Assembly: GCA_964580905.1 (NCBI GenBank)
Contig: CAZOLR010000002.1
Coordinates: 62,001-126,000 of the forward strand
Length of the DNA: 64,000 nucleotides
Reading direction: 5' to 3'
From: G041228335 sp964580905
Lineage (GTDB): Bacteria; Pseudomonadota; Alphaproteobacteria; Puniceispirillales; UBA1172
Part shown: one piece after another, positions 35,258-43,668 of the stretch
Layout: every line of letters begins with the position of its first letter
Numbering within the stretch: position 1 is the first letter of the stretch
Translations under genes and position numbers: made by a program
Notes under the pieces: model-generated
The model's database searches: none
The model's input: the letters and a program-made list of their open reading frames with translations, nothing else
What the model was told of the DNA's origin: nothing

Positions 35258-37288
35258 ATGGCGCAAAAAGCACAGAAGAAACAAGACGATACCAGCAAGG
35301 CTACGGATCCAGCAAACGATAGTGCTGCTTCTGATGGTGTAATGGTTGATGGCAATACCGAAGCCATGCAGGCGCTTATGGCTGCGGGCAAGGAACGTGG
35401 CTATATCACCCATGATGAGCTGAATAAGGCACTGCCCCAAGGCGAGCTGACATCAGAGCAGATCGAAGATTTTATGTCTGAGCTCAATTCGATTGGTGTC
35501 AATATCGTCGACAGTGCCGAAGGCGATGATGCCGCCGAAGAGGAAGAAAATGAGAAAACTTCCGGCAATCTCAGTGATGACGCCCGCGGATCAGATGACC
35601 CTGTTCGTATGTATTTGCGTGAAATGGGCAGTGTTGAGCTCCTGACACGTGAAGGTGAGATTGCCATTGCCAAGCGTATAGAAGCAGGGCGCGAATTGCT
35701 TATGGGTGGGATCTGCGAATCGCCGCTGACCATCCGGGCTTTGCTCCAGTGGCGGGACATGATCGATACCGGTGAAGTTCTCCTGCGTGACCTGATTGAC
35801 CTTGATGCTACATTTACCCTGTCGAACCGTTCCGAAAATGCAGACCTTGACGGTCTGCCTGAAAACATGGGCTCCGGGGATGTGATCGAGGGCAGCTCGC
35901 GCGATATCGATGATGACGACGAAGACGACGACGAAGAAGATGAAGCAGAAGGTGATGGCGAGGGCGATGGTGAAAACACATCAACGCGCGACAGCAATCA
36001 GGCGGATACCGAAAGCGATGATCTGAGCATGTCTCTTGCGGCCATGGAAGAGGCTGTACGTGACGATGTCATTGAGAAAATTGACCTTGTGGCTGTTACA
36101 TTCAAGGAATTGAGCCAACTCCGGGATCGCCGGCTTGCCACTATCAAGAGAGGAAGCAATCCGTCAGCCAAGACCGAACAACGCTATAACGAGCTGCGAA
36201 TCCTGCTGATTGAGCAGATGGACGGCATCCTGCTCAACGCAAATCGTATTGAAGCGCTGATGGAGCAGCTCTTTACACTTAACCGCCATCTTTCATCGCT
36301 GGAAGGCCAGATGCTCAGGCTGGCTGAAAAAAGCGGCATCAAGCGTCCGCAATTCCTGCAACACTGGACTGGCCGGGAGGTTATCACCAACTGGCCGGGT
36401 GAGGACGCCTCCAGCCGTGCGTGGGAAAAATTGCTTACAAAACATGATGATGAGGTTTCTGAAATCAGGAAATCCATCATTCAGATGATGTCTGAAGTCG
36501 GAATGACCGTAGCCGAATTCAAGGAGCTGGTTCAGGTCATCCAGCGTGGTGAGCGTGAAGCCTCCCGTGCCAAAAAGGAAATGGTTGAAGCCAATCTGAG
36601 ATTGGTGATCTCGATTGCCAAAAAATACACCAACAGGGGCCTGCAGTTTCTGGATCTTATCCAGGAAGGCAATATCGGCCTGATGAAGGCGGTGGATAAA
36701 TTTGAATACCGCCGCGGCTACAAATTTTCAACCTATGCCACGTGGTGGATCCGTCAGGCGATCACCCGGTCCATTGCCGATCAGGCCCGGACTATCCGTA
36801 TTCCTGTTCATATGATTGAGACGATCAATAAACTGGTCCGCACGTCACGGCATATGTTGCATGAGATCGGCCGTGAGCCTACACCGGAAGAGTTGGCGGA
36901 AAAACTGTCCATGCCGATCGACAAGGTCCGTAAGGTGCTGAAGATTGCCAAGGAGCCCATCAGTCTCGAAACACCGGTCGGTGACGAGGAAGACAGTCAT
37001 CTTGGTGATTTTATCGAAGATAAAAACGCAGTTCAGCCGCTGGATGCAGCTATCCATTCCAATCTGAGAGAGACAACAACCCGTGTGCTGGCAAGTTTGA
37101 CCGCGCGTGAGGAAAGGGTGCTCCGGATGCGTTTTGGCATCGGGATGAACACCGATCACACCCTTGAGGAAGTCGGACAACAGTTCAGTGTTACCCGCGA
37201 ACGTATTCGCCAGATTGAAGCAAAAGCTCTCCGCAAGCTGAAACATCCTTCAAGATCAAGAAAACTGCGGAGTTTTCTTGAAAGCTGA
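35258..37288 (+). CDS. rpoD: RNA polymerase primary sigma factor RpoD
   Basis: Housekeeping sigma-70 factor. It has 676 residues. Region 1.1 is at the N-terminus; region 1.2 (DDPVRMYLREMGSVELLTREGEI) is followed by a long non-conserved insert with an acidic run of about 25 Asp/Glu residues (near 215-245); regions 2 (DLIQEGNIGLMKAVDKFEYR, YATWWIRQAITRSIADQ), 3 and 4 (VTRERIRQIEAKALRKL) follow. The acidic insert is usual for alphaproteobacterial RpoD. tRNA-Ile lies 44 bp after the stop. Confidence 0.97.
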   Translation: MAQKAQKKQDDTSKATDPANDSAASDGVMVDGNTEAMQALMAAGKERGYITHDELNKALPQGELTSEQIEDFMSELNSIGVNIVDSAEGDDAAEEEENEKTSGNLSDDARGSDDPVRMYLREMGSVELLTREGEIAIAKRIEAGRELLMGGICESPLTIRALLQWRDMIDTGEVLLRDLIDLDATFTLSNRSENADLDGLPENMGSGDVIEGSSRDIDDDDEDDDEEDEAEGDGEGDGENTSTRDSNQADTESDDLSMSLAAMEEAVRDDVIEKIDLVAVTFKELSQLRDRRLATIKRGSNPSAKTEQRYNELRILLIEQMDGILLNANRIEALMEQLFTLNRHLSSLEGQMLRLAEKSGIKRPQFLQHWTGREVITNWPGEDASSRAWEKLLTKHDDEVSEIRKSIIQMMSEVGMTVAEFKELVQVIQRGEREASRAKKEMVEANLRLVISIAKKYTNRGLQFLDLIQEGNIGLMKAVDKFEYRRGYKFSTYATWWIRQAITRSIADQARTIRIPVHMIETINKLVRTSRHMLHEIGREPTPEELAEKLSMPIDKVRKVLKIAKEPISLETPVGDEEDSHLGDFIEDKNAVQPLDAAIHSNLRETTTRVLASLTAREERVLRMRFGIGMNTDHTLEEVGQQFSVTRERIRQIEAKALRKLKHPSRSRKLRSFLES

Positions 37289-37332
37289 TCCCTTTTCCTG
37301 CTATGCGTTGGAAGTCGCGATTCCGGCGCTGG

Positions 37333-37409
37333 GGGCCTGTAGTTCAAATGGTTAGAACGCACCGCTCATAACGGTGTTGTTGGGGGTTCAAGTCCCTCCG
37401 GGCCCACCA
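37333..37409 (+). tRNA. tRNA-Ile2 (anticodon CAU, modified to k2C)
   Basis: 77 nt including the encoded CCA. Acceptor GGGCCTG pairs with CGGGCCC (one G-U); D stem GTTC/GAAC; anticodon stem CACCG/CGGTG around CTCATAA; T arm GGGGG-TTCAAGT-CCCTC (one G-U). The anticodon CAU could be read as Met, but the GGGCCTG acceptor and its place after rpoD match the alphaproteobacterial isoleucine tRNA whose C34 is changed to lysidine by TilS. No copy of its 3' end is seen further downstream. Confidence 0.93.
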
Positions 37410-37468
37410 CCCCCCTCTTGCATATATGAAGCCGGATAAAAGGAACCTCATAAAAGGGTTTGCCGAGG

Positions 37469-39487
37469 TCAGAAACCACCGCTGGCAAGGCCGTGTATCT
37501 GTGCTTCAATAAACAGGGTTTTGCCGCCGCCAAGCTCAACCAGATTCACGCGCCGTTCCGCGCTGAGGTTTACCTGTCTTGCCCCTGCGGATGTGGCCTT
37601 TTCTTCTGCTTCCTTAAGGGCGGCATCTTCAGCAAAATTAAGCGCGGCATCCATGGATTGGAAATCCTGCGGTCCCTGATGGAGATGTACGCGAAACGTA
37701 CCGTCGCTCGGTTGCGTTATGGTAATTGTTGCACGCTGACGAATCGAGCCTGCCGCCGCACCAACGGCGCCGGCGACATCGGCATCCGCCGGCACAATTA
37801 ACTCAGCGCCGAGCACGTCGGCGATGGCAGGGTAGTGACACGCCGCCGAAGCTCCGAGTGCAATGAGGGGACGTTCAAGTTTGATTGATGTCCGGACAAG
37901 CGGTTGTGTTGAGGTTTGGCCGCCTTTGCTGGCCGCATCGGAAATGAGCGTTTCAATGATCATGTTCCCGCTGGCCGCATTCTCCCCCATATCCTGATGG
38001 GCGAAGGAGGCATCAAGGAGAGCAAGGGCGGATTGCACCGTCAGGCGTTCCAGAACCATCTTTGCAAAGCGTTCGGCATTTTCAGCCTGAGCAACGCCTG
38101 CGCCGGTCCGTTGCCGGGCCATGAGTTCTGCGCCCTTCATGGACGCGCTCTTATCCAAACCCTTGAAATGTCCGAGTATAAGGGCTGCATCTGTCGGGGT
38201 GAAACCTGCTATGGCCAGAAGTCCGCGTCCCACAAGCCGGTCTATTGCGCCGATGGCAAGTCGGGTCTGGGCAATGCCGGCTATCGGCTGAAGACCTTTT
38301 TCAAGGCATTGTCTTGCCATGGCGGCTTCGGATCGTGTCAGCCATGATGGAGGCTCTCCATCAAAAAGAGGGAGCACAAATCGTCCGTCCAGGCCGGAGG
38401 GAACAGGGTTGAGCATCTGTTCATCCAGCCAGTTCAAGACGCGATCATTGTCCCTGGCCAGAACAGCCAGAGGTATGACGCGGCGCGGGCCAAGCCGAAC
38501 GCCCCCTTTTGTTCCCCGGTCAACAAGGCGAACTTCGCTGTCACCACCCAGCCCGCCTGTGCGAATGGCCGCAGCTTCGACCATCGTTGACCAACCGCCG
38601 ATAGTGGCGCCGCTTTTGGAGAGTCGGGGGTAACCACCTTCGAGAACAGCTATATCTGTTGTTGTACCGCCAATATCAGCGACGAGGGCATCTTGGTGCC
38701 CCACCAGATGCGCCGCACCGGAAAGACTTGCAGCAGGTCCGGAAAGGATTGTTTCCACCGGTCTCAATCGGGCGAACTCTGCGCTGACAAGTGATCCGTC
38801 ACCCTTCACCACCATCAATTCAGCTTCAAGCCCTGCCGAAGAAATGATCGCATCGGTCGCGGTGATCTGCTGATCAAGGAGATCAATCAGTCGTGCGTTC
38901 AGCAACGCGGTAAGGGCACGCTTTGGCCCGCCGAGGGATGACGACAATTCGTGTGAGCAGGTGACAGGAAGGCCAAGTTTTTCCCTCAGGATCTGCCTTG
39001 CCTCAATTTCATGTTCAGGATTGCGGACAGCAAAATGACCGGCGATGGCTATCGCGCTGATTTCCCGGCCGTATTCTTCGGCAAAGCGGAGTAGAGCCGC
39101 CGTATCAAGAGGGGATTGTGGTCTGGCATCTGTTTTATGACCGCCAGCAATCCAGGCAACCGGATCCGAGCCCAGCACAGTACCAAGATTGTTCCGGTTG
39201 AGGGCATTTTCTTCAAATCCGATCATGATGAGACCAACGCGTCCGCCCATTCCCTCAACAACAGCATTTGTGGCAAGAGTGGTTGAAAGGCAGATACGTC
39301 TCACCTCAATTTTCTTGCCGGACGGGAGTTCATCAAGCGCCGCGGTTATTGCCTGTCCAAGACCGACAGAGAGATCTTCCCGGGTTGTCGGAGATTTGGC
39401 TTTAGCCACCAATTCACCGCTTTCGGAATTGATGATGGCGGCATCGGTGAAGGTGCCGCCGGTATCAAGGCCAAGAATATATGCCAT
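37469..39487 (-). CDS. Hydantoinase/oxoprolinase A-family protein
   Basis: 672 residues with the actin-like ATPase fold of HyuA/5-oxoprolinase (LGLDTGGTFTDAAI; LVADIGGTTTDIAVLEGG; TTLATNAVVEG). ATP-dependent hydrolysis of hydantoins, oxoproline or ketones (acetone carboxylase subunit) are the known activities; the substrate here cannot be told. No HyuB partner is next to it; an amidotransferase gene lies 10 bp upstream and may be co-transcribed. Confidence 0.85.
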   Translation of the reverse strand: MAYILGLDTGGTFTDAAIINSESGELVAKAKSPTTREDLSVGLGQAITAALDELPSGKKIEVRRICLSTTLATNAVVEGMGGRVGLIMIGFEENALNRNNLGTVLGSDPVAWIAGGHKTDARPQSPLDTAALLRFAEEYGREISAIAIAGHFAVRNPEHEIEARQILREKLGLPVTCSHELSSSLGGPKRALTALLNARLIDLLDQQITATDAIISSAGLEAELMVVKGDGSLVSAEFARLRPVETILSGPAASLSGAAHLVGHQDALVADIGGTTTDIAVLEGGYPRLSKSGATIGGWSTMVEAAAIRTGGLGGDSEVRLVDRGTKGGVRLGPRRVIPLAVLARDNDRVLNWLDEQMLNPVPSGLDGRFVLPLFDGEPPSWLTRSEAAMARQCLEKGLQPIAGIAQTRLAIGAIDRLVGRGLLAIAGFTPTDAALILGHFKGLDKSASMKGAELMARQRTGAGVAQAENAERFAKMVLERLTVQSALALLDASFAHQDMGENAASGNMIIETLISDAASKGGQTSTQPLVRTSIKLERPLIALGASAACHYPAIADVLGAELIVPADADVAGAVGAAAGSIRQRATITITQPSDGTFRVHLHQGPQDFQSMDAALNFAEDAALKEAEEKATSAGARQVNLSAERRVNLVELGGGKTLFIEAQIHGLASGGF

Positions 39488-39497
39488 GGATTATTCC

Positions 39498-40238
39498 TCA
39501 GGCCTGGAGGGAAGGCGGCTTGGATTGTGTTGCGACCGCTTCGGTGATGAAACGCGCAATACCAATGCCAACCTGATTGCCGTTGTGCGGATTGGTCAGG
39601 CTTTCCCGGCCTTCTTCCAGCCGGTCACCGGCAATAATGTCTTTCCGTATATCAAGGATTGCGTCAACCAGTTCAGGGGTGAATTCGGGATGGCCCTGCA
39701 GGCAGACAACAGTATCGCCGATAGTAAAGCCCCCGATAGGGCAGAAGGTATCTCCGGCAAATATACGAGCGCCTTCCGGCGCTTCAACCACCTGATCCTG
39801 ATGCATGTAAAGAAGGGTAAGGCAGTTCTCCTGATCATCAAAGTAGGGTGGAACATCCTGCATGGGCATGCTGCGCACACCTACACCCCATCCCTTGGGA
39901 GATTTCACCGCCTTACCGCCCAGAGCTTCGGCAATGATCTGGTGACCAAAGCAAATGCCTACGAGTGGCTTACTTTTGGCGTGGATATCTCTGATGAGTG
40001 ATTTGAGCGGAGCAATCCATTCCAGGTCATCGTAAACACCTGCGGCACTGCCCGTAACAAGATAGGCGTCATAGGCATCGATATCTTCAGGAAACTCGCC
40101 CAGCCGAACCTGAACAAATGAAAGGTCCAGATTATCCGCAGACGCGAAAAGTCTTCGGAACATCTCTTCATATTTGGGGATATTGTCAGGTATCTTGGGG
40201 TTGTTTTCCCCGGCCTGTAAAACGCATAGACGGATCAT
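39498..40238 (-). CDS. Class I glutamine amidotransferase-like protein
   Basis: 246 residues of the GATase1 family of the GMP-synthase-glutaminase type, as a stand-alone domain. The nucleophile Cys lies in VGICFGHQIIAEALGG and the His-Glu pair in LQGHPEFTPE. Such proteins are often annotated as GMP synthase or gamma-glutamyl hydrolase; specificity is unknown. It leads a two-gene unit with the hydantoinase-A gene, so the two may act on the same glutamyl-type compound (inference). Confidence 0.8.
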   Translation of the reverse strand: MIRLCVLQAGENNPKIPDNIPKYEEMFRRLFASADNLDLSFVQVRLGEFPEDIDAYDAYLVTGSAAGVYDDLEWIAPLKSLIRDIHAKSKPLVGICFGHQIIAEALGGKAVKSPKGWGVGVRSMPMQDVPPYFDDQENCLTLLYMHQDQVVEAPEGARIFAGDTFCPIGGFTIGDTVVCLQGHPEFTPELVDAILDIRKDIIAGDRLEEGRESLTNPHNGNQVGIGIARFITEAVATQSKPPSLQA

Positions 40239-40285
40239 GAGGTCACCCGCGCAAAGCCTTTATGATGTTGCTGCTGGCAGTTACT

Positions 40286-40564
40286 CTAAATCTCCTTCTT
40301 CGCAGGATCAACAGGATTTAGCTTTCTGTCTTGATCAAGGCGATCAAGGCTGTCTTTCAGGACAAAAATCCTGATTTCACTGGAAAGTCCGCCCACCGTT
40401 TCCCCTTTTGCCAATTGAGCGGTGCGTTCGATATCAATGCTGGCAACAAGGCCGCTCAGCGAAATTCCCTGCCGCCGGGCAATATCAGCCAGTGCAAGCC
40501 AGAAAGGCTCTTCAAGAGAAACCGATGTCCGATGTCCTTTGATACTGAGAGACCGTTTAATCAT
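40286..40564 (-). CDS. Ribbon-helix-helix domain protein (RHH_4)
   Basis: 92 residues. KRSLSIKGHRTSVSLEEPFWLALADIARRQGISLSGLVASID matches the RHH_4 family, a presumed DNA-binding ribbon-helix-helix group common in alphaproteobacteria. The C-terminal half is Asp/Arg/Lys-rich. It follows the S24 protein by 17 bp and is probably co-transcribed with it. It could be a second regulator of the phage island or an unrelated resident gene. Confidence 0.78.
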   Translation of the reverse strand: MIKRSLSIKGHRTSVSLEEPFWLALADIARRQGISLSGLVASIDIERTAQLAKGETVGGLSSEIRIFVLKDSLDRLDQDRKLNPVDPAKKEI

Positions 40565-40581
40565 ATCCTGTATCTTGTCTC

Positions 40582-41283
40582 CTACATCCCGATCAGGCGG
40601 CTGTGAAAAATGACCCGGCCCATGATGTTGATCCTGTCTTCCGAAATTTCGTAAAAAGCATCTCCGTTCTGGCCGATATGAAGTAATGCGGCAGGGCCGC
40701 TTGTGTTCTGTTCAATATGCCGGACACGTATATTCTCCCCTGTATCAATGGCAAAGTACCCGGCACGGAGCGGCTTTGTGTCTGCCGTGTCAAGTATCAC
40801 CACATCACCTTGCCTGAATGTAAAGTCAGCGGTGCCTTCATCAAGCACGGCCAACCGCATCATCTGAGAAGGCGCAGATGAATTCTTTTTCAGAACCGAA
40901 GCCGGGATGTGCCAGGGTGTGCCGGCAAACCTCATCTGAGAAGGATGATCAACATACTCAATCCTGATCAGATCGTCGGAGATTTCATCAGGACCGGTTG
41001 TTTCCCATTCATGAGAAGTGGAGGAGTCGGAACCGGACCCGGAACGTAATCTGGCTTCGTTAACACGAAGTAGTCTGGCCAGGCGACGACGAATCTGCTC
41101 GGGAAGTGCGCGCGGGGAACCCCGATAGACATATTGATGAAGGTAGGCGTGATTTCGCCCGAGATACAGCGACAACTGTTTCAGGCTCCACTTCTCAGGA
41201 TGAGAGGCAATGGCCTGAAGAAGGTTCTGTCTGCCCCGGCACAGGGATTTATTTTGGGAGGATGGCTGAGAAAGAAAGGCCAT
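40582..41283 (-). CDS. LexA/CI-like S24-domain regulator
   Basis: 233 residues: N-terminal helix-turn-helix (WSLKQLSLYLGRNHAYLHQYVYRGSPRALP) and a C-terminal S24 peptidase-like beta domain. Where active members have GDSMEPT, this protein reads EGTADFT, and the usual catalytic lysine position (VVKRL) reads RVRHI; both catalytic residues seem replaced (Ser to Thr, Lys to Arg). It is divergent from DUF6362. A site at 41313-41330 lies in its own promoter region. Confidence 0.8.
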   Translation of the reverse strand: MAFLSQPSSQNKSLCRGRQNLLQAIASHPEKWSLKQLSLYLGRNHAYLHQYVYRGSPRALPEQIRRRLARLLRVNEARLRSGSGSDSSTSHEWETTGPDEISDDLIRIEYVDHPSQMRFAGTPWHIPASVLKKNSSAPSQMMRLAVLDEGTADFTFRQGDVVILDTADTKPLRAGYFAIDTGENIRVRHIEQNTSGPAALLHIGQNGDAFYEISEDRINIMGRVIFHSRLIGM

Positions 41284-41312
41284 GATGAATTGACCAATTT
41301 GGATGATTAAAA

Positions 41313-41330
41313 AATAAGAAGAATCCTATT
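41313..41330. promoter_or_regulatory. Candidate operator O1 in the repressor/DUF6362 divergent region
   Basis: AATAAGAAGAATCCTATT matches the perfect palindrome at 41851-41868 in 14 of 18 positions, with the right half identical (10-mer ATCCTATTAT shared). It sits in the 93-bp region between the S24 regulator and DUF6362, where an autoregulatory site would be expected. Confidence 0.5.
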
Positions 41331-41376
41331 ATTTTCTCGCTCACTTTTCAACCCCCCTTACCTTTAGGAGCGTCCT

Positions 41377-41838
41377 ATGACCATAAAACCCCATAAAGAT
41401 TCCTCACCGGGCGTCTGTCTGCGCCATGTTCAGGAAGAGTTGAGCAAGGCAATGGCTGTGCTGCAGATACTTCCTGTTACTGCCTTTGACATGCCAGGCA
41501 AACCCCGCTCGTCCTGGCCATCCTATATGCAGGGTCTTGGGGTGGTGTGTGGAGGGACCAGAAAAGTGATACGGCGAAAGGCAACGCCGGATGAAATATC
41601 TCATATGGAGTACTGGATCGAATTGGCAGGTCGGCTGGAGGAGGGTGTGCGCCGTATAGTGTTGGCCAGGGCTGGTCGTATCCCCTGGAGGCGGCTTGAG
41701 GAAATAGATGGACGGAGCCATACCACGCTCAGAAAAATTGAACGGTCCGGCCTTGAGGCTATTGCGGCAGCGCATCGAAATATGCAACAGGATCATGAAA
41801 GAAGGCTTTTTAAGATGTCGCAAAAAATTTGTTCTTGA
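41377..41838 (+). CDS. DUF6362 phage-associated protein
   Basis: 153 residues matching the DUF6362 pattern: RSSWPSYMQ, then RKATPDEISHMEYWIELAG, then RIVLARAGRIPWRRLEEIDGRSHTTLRKIERSGLEAIA. Its C-terminus looks like a helix-turn-helix, as in sigma-like or terminase-associated proteins; such genes lie before terminase genes in prophages. TTTAGGAGCG is a fair Shine-Dalgarno. It ends on the -35 of the next promoter. Confidence 0.78.
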   Translation: MTIKPHKDSSPGVCLRHVQEELSKAMAVLQILPVTAFDMPGKPRSSWPSYMQGLGVVCGGTRKVIRRKATPDEISHMEYWIELAGRLEEGVRRIVLARAGRIPWRRLEEIDGRSHTTLRKIERSGLEAIAAAHRNMQQDHERRLFKMSQKICS

Positions 41839-41863
41839 CATTGTTTATAAAATAGGATATATC
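41835..41863 (+). promoter_or_regulatory. Promoter of the terminase-portal genes
   Basis: TTGACA (41835-41840), 17-bp spacer, TATATC (41858-41863). The -35 overlaps the DUF6362 stop and the -10 lies within an 18-bp perfect palindrome. Start expected near 41870, giving a leader of about 78 nt. Confidence 0.6.
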
Positions 41864-41868
41864 CTATT
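41851..41868. promoter_or_regulatory. Candidate operator O2, perfect palindrome over the -10 element
   Basis: AATAGGATATATCCTATT is an 18-bp perfect palindrome covering the -10. A bound repressor dimer would block RNA polymerase. The similar O1 beside the S24 regulator suggests this protein binds both. Confidence 0.6.
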
Positions 41869-41892
41869 ATAAGATCAGGAATTGTTTCTCGT

Positions 41893-41924
41893 AAAGGGGT
41901 TGGCGCTTAATGGGCCAGCCCTTT
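41893..41924 (+). terminator. Terminator-like leader hairpin before terS
   Basis: AAAGGG-(G)-TTGGC pairs with GCCAG-CCCTTT (11 bp, one bulged G, 9-nt loop) and is followed by TTTTGCTATTT. It lies between the promoter and the terminase start, so it could attenuate transcription. Confidence 0.45.
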
Positions 41925-41947
41925 TGCTATTTCAGGACAACCATGTG

Positions 41948-42385
41948 ATGGGCCAGACGGGCGACGACAAGACAAGACGCATGGAAAGGTTTCTGAGGGC
42001 TCTCGCAGGAACAGGAAATATTTCCGCCTCCGTGCGTGAAAGCGGTCTTTCGCGAAGCACCGTCTATTTCTGGCGGGCTCATGATTATGAATTTGCCAAA
42101 AACTGGGATGATGCGCTGGCTGAAGCCACAGACAAGCTCGCGTATGAGGCCCGGCGTCGGGCGCTCGATGGGATAGAAGTGGTGCAATATTTTCGGGGTG
42201 AACCGGTGGGCACCATCCGTAAATATTCAGATCAGTTGCTGATGTTTCTTCTCCGTGCGTATCGACCATCAATTTATAAACCAGGCTCGCGGCGAGGGCC
42301 AGATCAGGTGTGTGATGCCAGTCAGGCAAGAAAATCACTTCTTCGGAAAATGGCAACATTTGATAAGGGTGATGACGACGGATGA
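41948..42385 (+). CDS. Terminase small subunit
   Basis: 145 residues. The helix-turn-helix (ALAGTGNISASVRESGLSRSTVYFWRAHDYEFAKNWDDALAE) and the following EARRRALDG...RKYSDQLLMFLLRAYRPSIYK are typical of phage TerS proteins that recognise DNA for packaging. The ATG at 41948 has AGGA upstream; a GTG precedes it in frame. It overlaps terL by 14 bp. Confidence 0.83.
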   Translation: MGQTGDDKTRRMERFLRALAGTGNISASVRESGLSRSTVYFWRAHDYEFAKNWDDALAEATDKLAYEARRRALDGIEVVQYFRGEPVGTIRKYSDQLLMFLLRAYRPSIYKPGSRRGPDQVCDASQARKSLLRKMATFDKGDDDG

Positions 42386-43631
42386 GCGTCAGCGCCTGAT
42401 AGATCAGCTGACCCATGCTGAGATCGAATTTCTTTCGCATTGCTGGGAAATATGGGCACGGCCAAAGCAACTTCCGCCACCACTTCCCTGGAGGGTGTGG
42501 CTGCTCTTGGCAGGAAGGGGTTTTGGCAAGACGCGGGCCGGTGCGGAATGGATCAGGGCTATGGCGCAGGAAGGAGCGAAAGGCCAGCTTGCGCTTGTAG
42601 GCGAGACGAGCCACGACGTGCGGCACGTGATGATCGAAGGGCCATCAGGTATCCTTTCCGTCACGCCCGCCGCAGAGCGGCCGGACTGGTACCCGTCGCA
42701 AAGGGTGCTGAAGTGGCCAAACGGAAGTACGGCCAGATGTTTCAGTGCGAGCGATCCCGATCAACTGCGCGGGCCAGAGACGGAATTTGCCTGGTGCGAC
42801 GAGATTGCCAAATGGCCTTATGAGGGTGCATGGGACAACCTGATGCTGGGACTTCGGGCAGGTGATATGCCCAGAGTGGTTGCAACAACCACGCCGCGGC
42901 CGAAAAAATGGATCATTGCGCTTAGCCGCCAGCCTGATGTGGTGATAACCCGGGGAAGCAGTTATGAAAATGGGGCTAATCTGGCGCCGGGGTTTCTAAA
43001 GACGGTTCGGGCCAGGTACGGATCCCTTGATATCGGCCGACAGGAGCTTGAGGGCTTTCTCCTCGAAGAATATCCGGATGCCTTGTGGAATCGGGCTGAT
43101 CTGTCCCTGATCAGGAAACCGGCACCACAAAGGTCTGATCTGACCCATGTGGTTATCGGGATTGACCCGGCTCTTGGCGGTGCCGACCAGACCGGAATAA
43201 TCGTGGCAGGACGGGATGCCGAAGGCTGTTTGTGGGTGCTGGAAGACGCATCGCGTCATGCACCGCCAAACCAGTGGGCAAGACGTATAGCACAGCTCAG
43301 CAGAACATGGCGGGCCAACCGGCTGGTGGCCGAAGTCAATCAGGGCGGGAATCTTGTCACTGATGTCCTGCGTTCGCAAGGTATCCGGCTGCCGATCCAG
43401 ACAGTGCGTGCACGCCATGGCAAAGCACTTCGGGCTGAACCGGTGGCCGCAGCCTATGCCGAAGGGAAGGTTTTCCATGCGGGCAGATTTGATGCGCTGG
43501 AGGATCAGATGTGTGCCTGCGTGCCCGGAGAAAAACCCGGCACATCACCGGACCGGCTTGATGCCATGGTCTGGGCCTTGACGGCCTTGATGAACTATCG
43601 CCAGCACCGTGTGCAGGACCTTGATATCTGA
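42372..43631 (+). CDS. Terminase large subunit
   Basis: 419-residue packaging motor and nuclease. Walker A AGRGFGKT is at 47-54, Walker B-like TEFAWCDEIAKW follows, ATTTPRP is the coupling motif, and the RNase H-like nuclease has GIDPALGGADQTG and DRLDAMVWALT. All key acidic residues are present and the frame is open, so it could be active. The start MTTDERQRLI is chosen by family length; longer frames reach into terS. Confidence 0.92.
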   Translation: MTTDERQRLIDQLTHAEIEFLSHCWEIWARPKQLPPPLPWRVWLLLAGRGFGKTRAGAEWIRAMAQEGAKGQLALVGETSHDVRHVMIEGPSGILSVTPAAERPDWYPSQRVLKWPNGSTARCFSASDPDQLRGPETEFAWCDEIAKWPYEGAWDNLMLGLRAGDMPRVVATTTPRPKKWIIALSRQPDVVITRGSSYENGANLAPGFLKTVRARYGSLDIGRQELEGFLLEEYPDALWNRADLSLIRKPAPQRSDLTHVVIGIDPALGGADQTGIIVAGRDAEGCLWVLEDASRHAPPNQWARRIAQLSRTWRANRLVAEVNQGGNLVTDVLRSQGIRLPIQTVRARHGKALRAEPVAAAYAEGKVFHAGRFDALEDQMCACVPGEKPGTSPDRLDAMVWALTALMNYRQHRVQDLDI

Positions 43632-43668
43632 GGCGTCACGGTGATGACCATTATCAGGAGAGACTTTG

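Noticed and set aside
35880..35990. Repeat array in rpoD
   Set aside because: The GA-rich repeats simply encode the acidic insert common to alphaproteobacterial RpoD.
37333..37409. tRNA-Ile as the attachment site of the phage island
   Set aside because: No copy of the tRNA 3' end is seen at the island borders (about 40.2 or 46.4 kb) and no integrase is present.
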